From Henckelia pumila (lineage: Eukaryota; Streptophyta; Magnoliopsida; Lamiales; Gesneriaceae), in NCBI RefSeq assembly GCF_033568475.1, contig NC_133122.1, positions 147,884,861 through 147,948,860 on the forward strand: 64,000 nt of DNA. The letters are read 5' to 3'. The notes beneath the pieces are model-generated. The model was not told where the DNA came from. It saw only the letters and a list, made by a program, of their open reading frames with translations, and ran no database searches. This document shows, one piece after another, positions 10,837 to 22,787 of this stretch. A program made the translations under genes and the position numbers. The stretch's first letter is position 1. Each line of letters opens with the position of its first letter.

Positions 10837-13800
10837 TGCAGTAACCCGGCTCTATTTTACAAGATTAAATGAATAATCATGATTAAGAGATCTTAATATA
10901 ATCAGATAGATCAAGTAATCAGATCCAAAATGGAATAATTTGGCTAAATGAACTTGGTAAATATTGGAACATCCGAAATAGGATCGGAGGTTCCAAAGGG
11001 ATCGGAACCAACGAACCCTGATCGAAAGCAATGGAGACGATCAGAGCTTCCAATCTTTAGCATCCGTATGAGGCATGGAGGCTTGGACATGTAGCTGCAT
11101 GCGGGAGATCGGAGCTTCCGAAGTGATGATCGAAGCTTCCGATCACAGCTGTCCGGAACGTGGCATGCATGTGAGGATCAAAGCTTCCGATCGTTGCCTA
11201 TAAATAGGCCATCCGAGCTTCACAATTTTCACACCAATTCCCAACTCTTCTCGGTTTTAGGGCTTTCTAGGTGATTTCTAGTCTTCTTAGGCTTGGTCCG
11301 GTAGTTGGCAAGGTGCTCCGGGGTTGCGGCGAAGAGGTGCCCAAGTTCTAGGGCAATCATCATCAGTAAGCTGACGACGGACGCAGGTATAACTCTAGCT
11401 CCTTATAGTAAATAGGGAGTATGTTATAACTTAGTTAAGACTTTTTGTGGGGACCTCGGGTTGCTAATCTCATCTTAGGGTAATTAATGATTAATAAACA
11501 ATTAATCAAACAATAAAGAAATATTAAAACCAAGAGCTAAAAAAAAAAATTTTAAAATAAAACAGCACTTCGCTCGATCGGACAAACTCACCCGATCGAG
11601 CGAGCTAAAAATCCCATTCCTCGGGTGGAAATCCATTTTGGCCTCGCTCAATCGGATGAACTCACCCGATCGAGCGAGCCAAAAAGCTCGATTCTCTGTT
11701 TTTAAAATTTAAAGGCCTCGCTCGATCGTTGGAGTTCACCCGATCGAGCGGGCTCCTCTGCTTCAGAATTCTGCAGAATCATTTTTGCTGTCAAACTTTG
11801 GAAACTCAATCTCAATCCTCAAAAACCAACTCAAATCATGGTTTATAAAATCTCAAACATGCATTTATACATGTAACAAGGCTTGAGCATCAATTCATGC
11901 ATTTATTACATCAAATTAATAGCTCAAAAAGTACAAAACTACAAGCTATTCAACATATCATAAACAAACTTCAATTCTCAAGTTTCTTGCTAAGTTTGAT
12001 ACTATCTATATACCATTCTTCAGCTTAAACCCGAGTCCACACATGCTACATCTCTCTCCCGAGCTATCAATGTCGTCTTTGATTAGCTCCTGCCCCATCT
12101 GTTGTCATGCACACATACAAAACAAAGCAACAGCCGGATAAACTTCGGTGAGAAATCATTCTCAGTATAATTGACATATAAAGCGTTAAATAAATCATAT
12201 CTACTCTAAGAATAATCGACTCAACAATAGAGTAAATAACGCATATATCAATCAAGAATTGATTCATATATCGTCGTTGTCATCAAGATTCGTAACCGAT
12301 CTTGATATGTATATCCATCTATCATAGTTGTCTCAGACTAAAAAATAAGATCGCCTCAGATCTTGGCATAGAATCAATTCAATATAATATCATATCGTAA
12401 TCATATCGAATAAAACTCAAAGATCCACTACCTGAGATGGATCGACAACATCAAAATCAAATCGAAAAGATAAACAAGTATGTGATTTTGGCGGGACAAC
12501 TCAAGAAGCTTTATTCTCGAGTTTCAAATCTCTTACTCACGATGTCGTCATATACCTTCGTATTTTCTCTGTTTTGAACGCTTCAAATCTGAAACATAAC
12601 ATCAAAACATTCATATCAAACTTCATTCAATTTTATCATTACATAATCGATTCAAAATCATCATTCATCTTCAACCAAATTCACTTCAAACCTCAATTTC
12701 TTCTTCTTCGGTTCGAATTCAAAGTTCTTGATTCGTTAGCCTTCAAAACTAATCTGAAATTGAAGAATAAAATTGCTACAACATCAATAACATCTCAAAG
12801 AAGATATCATCTCAGTCATAGGCTATCAAAACGGTCTCAAAACATGAATCGACGACGTAGCGATTGAAAATTGGTAACCGACAAAATATCGAAACCATTT
12901 CCAACTTCAATACAATTCATAAGCATATTCAAATCAGCAAAACATCATCATACTTCTCATATCAGCAGCTATAATCATCGAATATAAGCTGGAATTCATG
13001 ATTAAGTACAAATAAGATAAACTATTCGATCCGGTTTCGATATCGGAATGTATAAACGTCGAAGAACACATACATTACATCAATTTCTGATATCTACCAG
13101 ATTTTGATCTTCAAAGAATGCCGAAATAAATCAAGACTTACATCAAGTTGAAGTCCTCATCGCAAGGATTTCAGAACAATTTTCGGAATCAAAATCGGAC
13201 GAGCGGATCAAAAGTTACGATGATTTGAAAATCAAGGAAATCAAAAGAAATTGAAGATGGTCTCGGCTTCTGTTCAGATTTCCGACTTCAATATAACTTT
13301 CACACGTATCAATTCTGATTTATCTAATTAAATCGGATATGTACTGCATAAATTGCAATTTAATCCATAAAACTTCAAAAATTATAATTCAGACCTCAGC
13401 CCTCTTTTTAATTCAATTTCAATCCTAAATAATTTAAAAATATTAAAATTTAAATCGAAACTATAAATATTTCCAAACTAAATATACTCGGATTAGAATT
13501 AAAAAAATACTTTGCACTTAAGACCTTGAAACTTCAATATTTACAAATCAATCCCTGATCAGGTTGCATCTTCGAAGTAAATCCTCTTTAATTCCCGAAA
13601 CTTGGAATTTAAATCTTAAATCCCATAAATATTCAAATCAAATATTTAATCTTTTAATTTAAGAATTCTCGGAATTTAAATCTCAAAATCCGTAAATTCG
13701 CAAATTAAATATTTTTGGCTCGGAAATTAAATCTATAATTTCTATAAATTCTCAAATCCATAAATTACAGAATTTAAATCTCAAATTCCGTAATTAATAA

Positions 13801-14668
13801 CTTAATAGTTTCGGGTCTTACACTTTTAGAATAATATTATAATGCATGAGTACTTTGCATTGTAGTGCGGACTGTAAGCTTGAACTTAGAGCTGGTATAG
13901 CTTGCCTTAGTATATGAGGTACGGAAGTATTATTCGAGATATCCAAATTGAGTATGCATGTATTATGTGTTTGCATGTATTATGTGATTTCATGATTTAT
14001 ATGATACAATATTTCATGACTGTATGTTGCATACATGAGCATATTGAACCTTTATCCTAGAGGTCTCCTGTAGTAGGGCGCTCACCCTATGAGTTTGTGG
14101 ATGGTTGGATACGTAAATCTTGTGTCAGTTCACCATTATGGTTGGACACTTGTACTAGTATCAGGTCACCATTATCGACTGGGTATGTGATCCACCTCCT
14201 TAGGCGACGGCGCAGCGTGCTTCTTTCTTAACCTGAGTGTCTTGGTACCCTAGGCCCGGTCTATGAACTTGTTTCTTGACCTGAGTGTCTTGGTACCCAG
14301 TTAACTTGCATACATGCACGTATAATACCGTATAATCATACTCTCGTACTGAGCGTTTTATGCTCACGTCCCCGTACTTTGTTGTTATGGACACCCTATT
14401 CCATAGGGCAAGTTTGCGGTTGGATGAGGCGGGTGGTTCCAGGAGAGCTTAGGCGATTGATGACCAGCAGAGATGTTTGTCTAAGCTTTTGTTTTTAATA
14501 TGTATTCGGGTTGATACATTTTGGATTTCGATATGGTTGTATAATAATTATGTTTTCTTGAGGATTTATTTTGGATTTTTCCGTTGTTATTTCTGATTAT
14601 TTGATTTATTAAGTTAAATGCATGCTTAATCTTTTGATTATTAGGTGATCACGAAACGGGTTACTACA
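10837..14668 (+). repeat. 3' LTR of gypsy element, interrupted
   Basis: Two parts, 10837-11445 and 13823-14668, align to the 5' LTR. Between them lies the solo LTR of another family. The second part contains an extra local duplication of the TTCTTGACCTGAGTGTCTTG segment (about 14223-14300) that the 5' LTR lacks. The end is TTACTACA. Confidence 0.85.
11446..13822. repeat. Solo LTR of a second gypsy-like family
   Basis: It begins TGTGGGGACCTCGGG and ends TTTCGGGTCTTACA, with the TG...CA ends of an LTR. It is flanked by the perfect 5-bp duplication CTTTT (11441-11445 and 13823-13827). No internal coding region is present, so it formed by recombination between two LTRs or is one long LTR. Near its left end are three palindromes CGCTCGATCGG...CCGATCGAGCG whose starts are exactly 74 bp apart (11571, 11645, 11719). 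The rest is AT-rich and shows no convincing coding frame. Orientation is not determinable. Confidence 0.85.
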
Positions 14669-14740
14669 GGGACGGGCCAACCCGACGTGCTTAACTCATT
14701 TTGACACAAATATAGTCCCACCCTAACCCTCATTTTTCGA
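14669..14740. mobile_element. hAT-like terminal remnant, right part
   Basis: GGGACGGGCCAACCCGACGTGC continues the CCAACCC/GGGTTGG repeat theme interrupted at 4843. The first five bases are the right-hand copy of the gypsy target duplication. Confidence 0.4.
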
Positions 14741-16438
14741 AAATCTGCACACTCTTGAAGAGAGATTCGTCGTTTGTGTGAATGCTACATCATTTCCAAT
14801 GTTCGAATTTCTCCCTACCCACGAAAGAAATGCAAGTTTAATCATTTTTGAAACCACCATTCAAGAATAATATTTATTTTGATATGAAAACTTCATATTG
14901 ATGTGTATGTATTATATATGGTCTCGAATGTTTGAGAGATTTTGATGAGCATGATGTAGTACCGTGAAACGTGAATCGTTTTTTATGTTTTGATGTAAAT
15001 TTTTTTGAGAAATTTGTTTGAATCTTAGTATTTTTTGTGTGTGTGTTTGAATGCAAAGTTTTGCTTCAAATCTTTTGAATTTTGATTGTTTTTTGGCGAA
15101 TCTTTTTCGTGTTTTTGAAGTTTTTCATGGGTGTGATCAATATTTTCAACGTGTGAGTGATTACGTTAAAAAATAGATCAAAAAGGACCAAAAGGACGAA
15201 GAAAACAAAATTTCTGCATCCTGCATGCGTCGTTGCATGCGCAGGGGCGCCGCTTTTGGGCACCCCAGCGCTCGGGGTTCTACCCCTAGCCTTTTTTTTT
15301 TTTATGATTTGAGTTCTAAATTTTTTTATGGTATTTTAATGTATTTTGAACATTTTTCAGATGGTGTATTGAATAATTTTTGAGTTTCGACATCTAAAAC
15401 GAAAAGAACAACTCACGTGACTTGGTACAGTTATTTATTGCATTATATGCTATACCTTATCATGAAATCTATGTCCATACGAAAAGCATAAAATCTTATG
15501 AAAGTTTTAGGGACCTGCTTGGTTTTCTTTCCTTTGTTATGCATGATTTTCAAGCACGAAAAATTAAAGACATGGCATGATGTTATGTTAGATAAAGAGA
15601 AGTTTCATGAAAGAATGATGAAGATTTATGAACGTCATGATGTTTTGATGAAGCTTATGATGATGTTTATGAGGATAATTTTAAGATGGTGAATGATGTT
15701 ATATATGCATGTAAATATTTTGATGTCTTGTATGGACTTGTGATGGCAGTACAGGATTGGTTTTCAGGGGATGAGCTCCGAGGAGGGCCTTTCCAAAAGA
15801 ATAAAAATTTAATGTTCATATCGGCGACGGTTGGTATGAGACGGTATACATATTGACACAATGCTAGTATGAATTGTACCAAATTATATGCTTGTTGACA
15901 ACAACCGTGATCACAATACCCAAAGGCTCTAATAGTTGCCACATTTACACATATTTTATCACCCCAAAATGAAGTAGTTGGTTTTCATTTGCTATGTATG
16001 ATTATGTTATTAGACACATTCAAAGAATGTTTTATGATTTTGATTATGTATACTTTATTACATATGTATGTTTGTTGAGTCTTTATACTCACTATGCTTA
16101 AATGATGTAGGTGAGGAAGATACGATTAATGAGTATGATGTTGGACAGGACGCAAAGTGACCGAAAAAGCAAGGATTTGCATGCCAAGACTGTTGGAACG
16201 TCAAGCAAAGATTTATGTTTCCCAAATAATTTTCTTATTATTAGTGTTTTGGAACGAGTTTTTTACATTTAAAGTTTTCTTTAGTTAACACGTGAATAGT
16301 TTGGATCGCACAATACTTTTGTGCAAGTTGACATGTTTTATTTTCAAGTTTTTGAAAATTATTTCCGCAAATTTTTTCTTTCCGTATTTTTATTTATTTA
16401 ATAGCATGTAAGTTGGTGACGTCGTGAGAGACGTCACA
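14741..16438. repeat. Decayed LTR-like sequence
   Basis: No coding frame is supported. The stretch has the texture of an old plant gypsy LTR: a GC-rich pocket at about 15220-15290 with GCGCCGC and CAGCGCTCGG, T-rich tracts, and a terminal part with TTGAGTCTTTATACTCACTATGC-like wording ending GAGACGTCACA just before a Stowaway MITE. Boundaries are uncertain and it could be more than one fragment. Confidence 0.4.
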
Positions 16439-16440
16439 TA

Positions 16441-16697
16441 CTCCCTTCGTCACGATTATATAGACTTACTTTTCATACAAATTAAAAAAAATCATTGAAA
16501 AAATAAATTTTATACAAACTTTTTATTATATCCTTATTTATTGTATTCAAAAAATGATTGCATAATTTTCAAGATGTAGTTAATGACCCCATATTAGCAA
16601 AAGAGTGTAAAATATTACTAAATATAATATATGTCTATATATTTGAGACAAATAAAAAAAATACGACATATATAATTGAGACGGACGAAATAAAATA
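16441..16697. mobile_element. Stowaway (Tc1/mariner) MITE
   Basis: The left end CTCCCTTCGTCACGATTATATAG and the inverted right end (…ATATAATTGAGACGGACGAA) are diverged versions of the Stowaway terminus CTCCCTCCGTCC. A TA dinucleotide precedes it. It shares its internal sequence with the MITE at 17289, so both come from one family. Confidence 0.8.
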
Positions 16698-17288
16698 ATA
16701 ACAAAAAAACACACAAACTATATGCCAACAATTTATTACTGTCTTATCCTAATTTAATTCCTCCAATTATTTTTTCCTTACAATAATTTCATATCTTGTT
16801 GGGTAATAAAGGGTTGAATCTGACTATATTCATGTAAAATTTGGCACCCAAATTCTTTAACCTGAAATTAGAAATAAGACAGAAACTGGCATGAAAATAG
16901 TTGTGTAGACTAAATTGGTATAAGGATTGGAACGTTTTTCTACCTTTTGACAACGAGATATGGAGTCTAGATTTGTGGATGACAATATGTCAATATATTG
17001 GACCAAATATTTATGTGAGAGAGTGATTTTATCTAATTTGTACTTTGATATATTCGTATTGGATTCAAATATCCACGCCTTATATATGGCTTAAAATAAA
17101 TCAAATAAATGACTTTTTTTTTTGGGAATAAATAAATGACTTGTTTAGCAACCCAAATAATAAATGTTGCTAAATTGAAGTATGAGACGTGTAGCTCATC
17201 TGATACTAATAAGATCACAAGTATGGGACGAGTTTCGAAACCCAATTGTAACAAAAATTTCGGCCCTAACTCTAAAAATAAATAAATA
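16698..17288. other. Spacer with nothing identifiable
   Basis: AT-rich intergenic sequence between the two Stowaway copies. No gene, repeat unit or structured motif is seen. Confidence 0.5.
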
Positions 17289-17549
17289 CTTCCTCCGTCC
17301 TATATATAATGTTTTCTTTGGATTTTCACACAGATTAAGAAAAATGTATTGGGAAAGAAAATTTTATATAAATTTCCTATTTTATCTCTATTTAATGTAT
17401 TAAAAAATTATTGCACAATATTCAAAGTGTAGTTAATAGGGGTATATTAGTAAAAAAGTGTAAAAAAAAATTACTAAATATGGTATATAACTATATATTT
17501 GGGACAAATAAAAAAAGAAACATGGACAATATAATTGGAACGGAAGGAG
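17289..17549. mobile_element. Stowaway MITE with TA target duplication
   Basis: A 261-bp element with ends CTTCCTCCGTCC and GGAACGGAAGGAG in inverted orientation, flanked on both sides by TA (17287-17288 and 17550-17551). The internal match to the 16441 copy includes CAAAGTGTAGTTAAT and ATTTGGGACAAAT. Such elements are moved by mariner transposases supplied elsewhere. Confidence 0.88.
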
Positions 17550-18369
17550 TAATAATAAATGTTGCTACAAAATTTGCACCTACCTTAAAGTGCCTATGCC
17601 CCCTAGAACGTAGGATCTTAAAACAACCAACAAGGCAACAACGAGATGTAATAAATTTTGGGATTAATGACACGTCTCTCCCCTAAAATTTATAGTCATT
17701 TTAAAAAAGCCAACTAACTTTAAAAACTACATTTATTTCTACTGAGTTTTGTATTAATTTCATGTGTGTATTTATATCCAATAATTTCAAATCTGGATTT
17801 TGATTATACTTTTATGGTTGACAATAAAAGAATAATTAAATTTTAAATTCAAAATTTACTTATTTATACATTAGTTTGTATGAAGTAGAGTGAATTTCAA
17901 ATGATGTCATTATTGAATGAATTTGAAATTCATCTTAATTAACAATAAACACTGTATAAACATGAAATGATTGAATTTGAAGTTTACGATCTTATTTATT
18001 TAAATAACAAAAATATATTTAAATAAATTTAAAATCTTTCTATCCAAGTGTTTTTACGTAATTTACAATTGTCTCATTATTTATATTCAAGGGTATAATT
18101 GTAATATTACATAAATCTCAAGAAAGTTATACGTTATATTTAAAGTTAACGAGTGGTAACTAAAATTTATACAAATATGAAGGGAGGTAATTATACGTAG
18201 TTTTCAAAGCAGTTGGATGATTTTATAATTATTGCAAATCTCAAAAGGGGAAATATGTAATCAATCCAAAATTTCATGACGTAAAGTTCAATAAAGGATT
18301 GAAATCTTTTGTGTAACCTTGATGAATATTAAATATACTCACTCCCTTCTTCTTATCCTTCTTCTTTTC
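17550..18369. other. Spacer with nothing identifiable
   Basis: AT-rich intergenic DNA. I see no gene or defined repeat in it. Confidence 0.5.
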
Positions 18370-18535
18370 TTTTCTTTTTTTAATTACAAAAAGGAAGAGA
18401 TGACTTGAATTCGAATTTCCGTCAATTGACGGACATGTGAAATAATTGAGCTACAAGCCCAATCTCTCGAAACTTGAGTCTTCGCTAATTGACGGACATG
18501 TGAATCAATTAGGCTACAAACTCGGTCTCATATTC
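18370..18535 (-). repeat. Short tRNA-derived SINE, partly duplicated
   Basis: The minus strand reads a tRNA-like head with a box A-like TAGCTCAATTATTTC, the core GTCCGTCAATTGACGG and a box B-like ATTCGAATTCAAGTC, followed by a T/A-rich tail. Part of the head repeats at 18475-18535. The same core GTCCGTCAATTGAC occurs in the copy at 30785. Confidence 0.5.
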
Positions 18536-18837
18536 AATCCCTTCTAATTAATATATAATAAGATATCGTTCTTTTTCCGGTTGTCACAAATATATAGACC
18601 AATTTCTAAATTTAATTTACTAATATGCTCATGTTAATTAAGTCCCGGAAAACTTACAATCATTTTTGAATAAATTAAATAAAAATAATATATTAATTTT
18701 ATTTATAAAATTTGTTTTTCCATGGATTTTCATAATCTACATAAGAAAATAAATGAATTTATATATTTAATGTATCATGCAATGATAAGATCCCATTGGA
18801 TTGTTTCGATAGTTACACATGTTTTAATTAAACATTA

Positions 18838-19012
18838 GTACGTCTCACACGAGACAGTGTCATATATCTATATATTTTTAAAAAAAGTCGATCCGATTCA
18901 TTTCTAAAATAAAATGTACTAGCTTTGACATAAAAATAACAATTTTTCATAAGTCGGATCAAATATAAGATTTGTTTCACAAAATTAACATGTAAAACCG
19001 TCCTATTTTATT
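18838..19012. mobile_element. MITE of the GTCTCAC-ended family (degenerate)
   Basis: The left end has GTCTCACACGAGACAGTG and the interior has GTCGATCCGATTCA. The right part reads TTGTTTCACAAAATTAACATG and AAAACCGTCC. The layout matches the better preserved copies at 23354 and 27482. Confidence 0.5.
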
Positions 19013-20033
19013 TCCCAATATTATATTATTATTCTACGTAAAACTCTTCTTAGACAAGAAGTTGCAGATAGAGTACGGCTTTTAGTTTAAACAGCTTTTC
19101 AATTGCCTTGTTTAGAGCAACAAAATCACCCATCTCCCCGTAAAATTGTGTGCATATTCAAGTACACCCAGAGTAAAGGAGCACATTTGAACCATACAAG
19201 TAAAAGTTACTGACTGAGACTAGTTTTTGCTACGACCGCTGCTACCACACACAGTAATATTATATTTCTTTTGGGTTGATGTCGTATATATTTTCTAGTT
19301 TCTACTAGGAAAAAAAAAATTATATATACCAACTCGTAGAAGCTCGAATTTTCAGGTATAGACGGTGGATGACGAATGATACCAGAATATCATCATATAT
19401 ACATAGTACTAACTACAAGAAATTTAAGACTGAGATATAGATAATGTTCGAAAATACTTAAAAATGATTACGAGTTTTTTTTATTTTTTTTTAAAAATTT
19501 TGCATAACACGACGAGTCATGAGAGGTTTAACGTTGGACTAGTACACAATGCCATCAACTACAATTGAATGCTGCCAAACTGATCAAGAAGTGAAGAAGC
19601 TAGCCCAGGTCCCCCACACCACACTCAATTTCAAGTTAATTTTAAAACCTAACAAATTAAAAAAGAGAATTTAAAGAGATTTATGTGACAAATTAAATCA
19701 TACATCCCCACACATTCAATTGGTTTAGGTGTCGTTCTTTGCCTAGTTCCATCTATGATCTGTCTAACTTCTATTATTACTTTTAGATTCACGTAGATGT
19801 AGAATTATTTTAGTTCTTCACTTTAATCTTGTACTTAGATTGATGAATTTGAAACGACGTATTTCAAATTTATTGACTTTTGTGGACGGAAAAAATTCCA
19901 AAACATCAAAGTCTCGAATTACCATAAAATCAAACCGTCCCATTATAAATGCTTCCGCAGCTCGCCTAAAGACGAAACTACTGAGACGCTCAAGTTAACA
20001 TAAGATCAGAAAAGAGAAAACATTAAAACAAGA
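19013..20033. other. Upstream spacer, no gene seen
   Basis: Intergenic sequence with no supported coding frame or repeat. A TATA-like ATTATAAATGC lies at about 19942-19952, some 90 bases before the small reading frame at 20034. Confidence 0.4.
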
Positions 20034-20180
20034 ATGAAGAAAGCTAAGAAGCATGTTTGGGTTCTACATATCTTTGGTGCACTATGTGTGTTGTGTAAGG
20101 GGAAAGAAGAGAAGAAGATGATGCCAAAGTTAATGGTGTGGTGTTGCATCTCCATAATGTTTGGGAGAAAAAAGGTGTGA
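20034..20180 (+). CDS. Small hypothetical reading frame (48 aa)
   Basis: The frame runs from ATG 20034 to TGA 20178 and encodes 48 residues, very rich in Lys/Met/Cys (MKKAKKHVWVLHIFGALCVL at the start, RKKV at the end). A hydrophobic segment lies at about residues 9-22. I do not recognise it. A TATA-like box lies about 90 bases upstream and the A-rich context before the ATG is favourable, but a frame this short can arise by chance. No partner or domain is visible. Confidence 0.2.
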   Translation: MKKAKKHVWVLHIFGALCVLCKGKEEKKMMPKLMVWCCISIMFGRKKV

Positions 20181-21017
20181 CATATATATTTCAGACAAGC
20201 AAAAATATATAAGATGAAACATTGCGTGATATATTTGAACGATTATTTTAGTGCCATCAATATATTAGAATCTAAAAATAACACATCAAATTTAGTAGTT
20301 TGTGTGTTTTTTGGACTAGATTATTATTCTATTTTCTTTCCCTTCAAAAGTTAACGTTGATGAATATAATTGATGTTCACAAATAAAACAAAGACTAGCT
20401 AATGGAAGTACTTTTTAGATGTCATAAATTTTACTATAGATTGATTGGGAATTTGTTTGGAAAGTTGATGCAACAAGCTAAGAAAGCGAAGAAGCTACAA
20501 ACAACTACACGCGAGGATAAATTTGAAATGATATGAAAGGCTATGGATGAGCCGAATTTTTGCCATTATTGGGGTGGAGTCCACTCAGACCAACTCTAGA
20601 TTTATTTTAAAATTGAGAAACAAGAATGATAAAAGTTTTTGTGATAAAATTTGTTGCTATAAATCAAAGTAGTTTGGAACAAGTATATGTCATAAAAAAA
20701 AAAAGGTACTCAAGAACGTTTGGAAATAAAAGGTCTCTCCTTTATGTGCTTTATCTTTGGCCTCCATTATTTTGACGTAAACTTCTTCCATCAAAGAAAG
20801 CACCTTTCGAGGCAATTAAAAGGTGAGAATCATATTATTTTGCACCCAAACTTTTACTTTCTAACATGTGTAATGTACGAGAAAACAGAGGTAAATGGTA
20901 ATATATGTATCAAAATGTGATGTATATTGCAAAAATGGAGGCCATTGGCGGGGTGTGCATGTGGATTGATTTCATTTGATTCACGAAGCTACAATTAATG
21001 GGTTATAGGAATCAAGA
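20181..21017 (+). promoter_or_regulatory. Upstream region of the SPL9-like gene
   Basis: About 840 bp of AT-rich sequence before the SPL start codon. It should hold the promoter and 5' leader, but I cannot place a TATA box or start site with confidence. Confidence 0.35.
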
Positions 21018-22787
21018 ATGGAAAGAGATTCTTCTTCTTCTTCTTCTTCTTCTTTCTCGAGTGCTGCTGGTGCCGACTCGCTCATCAATGGGTTGAATTT
21101 CGGCAAGAAAATTTACTTCGAGGGCGTGAGTTCTGGACTACAGCCCAAGAGCGGAGGTGGGCAGACGGCGGCGGCGGCGGCGGCTCCGTCATCGGGCAGG
21201 AAAGGGAGGGCCGGAGTTGTGCAGCCGCCTGTATGTCAAGTGGAGGGGTGCAACGCAGATCTGAGCGATGCCAAGGCTTATTATTCGAGGCACAAAGTTT
21301 GTAGTGCGCATTCCAAATTCCCAAAGGTCATTGTAGCAGGCATTGCACAAAGGTTTTGCCAGCAGTGCAGCAGGTATATTATGCAAAAAGATGATTCTAT
21401 TGAAGGGAATTTAGTATTTGGTTTGCTGCGTTTGGGCTTAATAATGGGTGTGTGGAGTGAATTTTAGTTGATCGAATCTTAAATCAATGCTCAAATGGTT
21501 GTGAAAACTGTTTTTTTTTTTTATGGTTGTAAATTTAATTACCAGAAAAGTGATTGTAGACCAAATCTTGATACATGTAAAATTTGGTTATAATGGTGTT
21601 TGGAATTAACAATGTGAGTCCAGGTTTCATCAGTTGCCTGAATTTGACCAAGGAAAACGCAGTTGCCGTAGGCGGCTTGCCGGACACAACGAGCGTAGAA
21701 GGAAGCCACCTCCACGGTCTTTATTGCCACCTCGCTGTGGAACTCTTCCTCAATCCATATTTGGTATGATACCAATTTCTTGTTAATCATCCCCCTTCAC
21801 TAGGATGACCTATTTGCTCCTGTAAATATTGTTGATATGTACGAAAGTTATTGTTGGTTCATTTAGTAGAGATGATGGAGAAACATATATTAATAAGCCA
21901 TGTCCGGTACAATAACATTTGAAATAACAGTAGAAGAGAGAACAAATCTACCTATTAGATCAGACATAGAAGCAGTCTCCTTAGCTTAAAGTATGGGCAG
22001 CGTGATTCGCTGATCGTCTGGCAAAAACAAAAAGTACAAGATGAAACATCTCGAGCGAGAAGTTTGCATTTAAGCTTCTGAATGGAAGTTTTTAAACTAT
22101 TATTGGGCATCTCTAGCTTTTGGACTAATGGTAGCTAACATAGTATACTTGATGTTCTTGTTACCAGATAACCGCACCAAAGCTGGAGGATTTGTGATGA
22201 ATTTAAGCACTTATCCGATGCTCACCGGAAGTGATGCGTGGCCGAATATGATGATACCCGAACCAGGATTAGGAAACCAAGCAATCATGACCGGAAAACA
22301 TCAACCTCCATGGAAGAGCAACTCACAAAATTGTTTGCCGGATCTTCTGCAAGCTTCAATGACTAGTCCTACTTGCTCTGCTGCTTCTTTAGCATCTCCA
22401 GAAGAATTCTTTAGCGGAGTTTCGGATTCCAGCAGTGCTCTCTCTCTTCTGTCAAGCCAGCCCTATGGCTCAAGAAACCAATCGTCGAGTCCTGATTTGA
22501 ACATTTTCCGCGGACCCAATCAAACGGCCACGGTCCAGTCTTCGGCGGCCCCTTGTGCATCCATCGGTCCATTTTCCTTCCTTTCATGGGATTTTAAGAG
22601 TGGCCAAGCTATTGACATGTCGAACGAGATGCGCCGTGATTTGGGTTTAGTCCAACTTGCTCAACCGAGTAGTAGTCGGTATAACGGCGAGCTTGGACTG
22701 TCTCAACCGACGGAGGACCAATTTCATGAACTCGAGCATTCCAGGGGATTTGATTCTTCTGTCCGACATATGCATTGGTCGCTCTGA
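21018..22787 (+). CDS. SPL9: SBP-box transcription factor, SPL9/SPL15 type
   Basis: Three exons, 21018-21373, 21624-21763 and 22168-22787, joined by GT-AG introns with matching phases, give 371 residues (Arabidopsis SPL9 is of similar size). The N terminus has Ser and Ala runs and the conserved [10 protein letters not shown] (27-36). The SBP domain spans about residues 71-147: zinc ligands C73, C78, C95, H98 and C114, C117, H121, C133, with a bipartite nuclear signal K130-K146 ([13 protein letters not shown]). The second zinc site is split by intron 1, as is usual in the family. Exon 3 encodes SALSLLSS over a miR156 site and ends HMHWSL, like SPL9. The factor binds GTAC-core DNA and promotes the juvenile-to-adult and floral transitions. 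The ATG is the only one in frame before the domain. SPL15 is the alternative name. Confidence 0.95.
22435..22454 (+). promoter_or_regulatory. miR156 target site in SPL9-like exon 3
   Basis: The 20 bases GTGCTCTCTCTCTTCTGTCA are the canonical SPL target of miR156 and pair with it apart from one central mismatch shared by most SPL genes. The site is in coding sequence at about codons 255-261. It predicts repression of this gene in juvenile tissue. Confidence 0.93.

Larger units (their letters stand above)
4844..14668 (+). mobile_element. Ty3/gypsy chromovirus (Tekay/Del-like), degenerate, with nested solo LTR
   Basis: A full-length element: 5' LTR 4844-6221, degenerate tRNA-Met primer-binding site, gag, protease, reverse transcriptase, RNase H, integrase with a chromodomain-like tail, polypurine tract, and 3' LTR from 10837. 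LTR ends read TGTAGTAACCCG and TTACTACA. Flanks are GGGGC (4839-4843) and GGGAC (14669-14673), a 5-bp target duplication with one change. The 3' LTR contains a separate solo LTR (11446-13822). By eye the two LTRs differ at roughly one base in ten over their first 370 bases, and the coding part has many stops, so the insertion is old and inactive. Confidence 0.92.

Noticed and set aside
15498..15692. Met/Lys-rich 64-codon frame
   Set aside because: It is within a decayed LTR-like stretch, with low complexity and no family match.
21085..21386. Antisense frames over SPL9 exon 1
   Set aside because: Shadows of a GC-rich exon; no domain and contradicted by the SBP domain on the plus strand.
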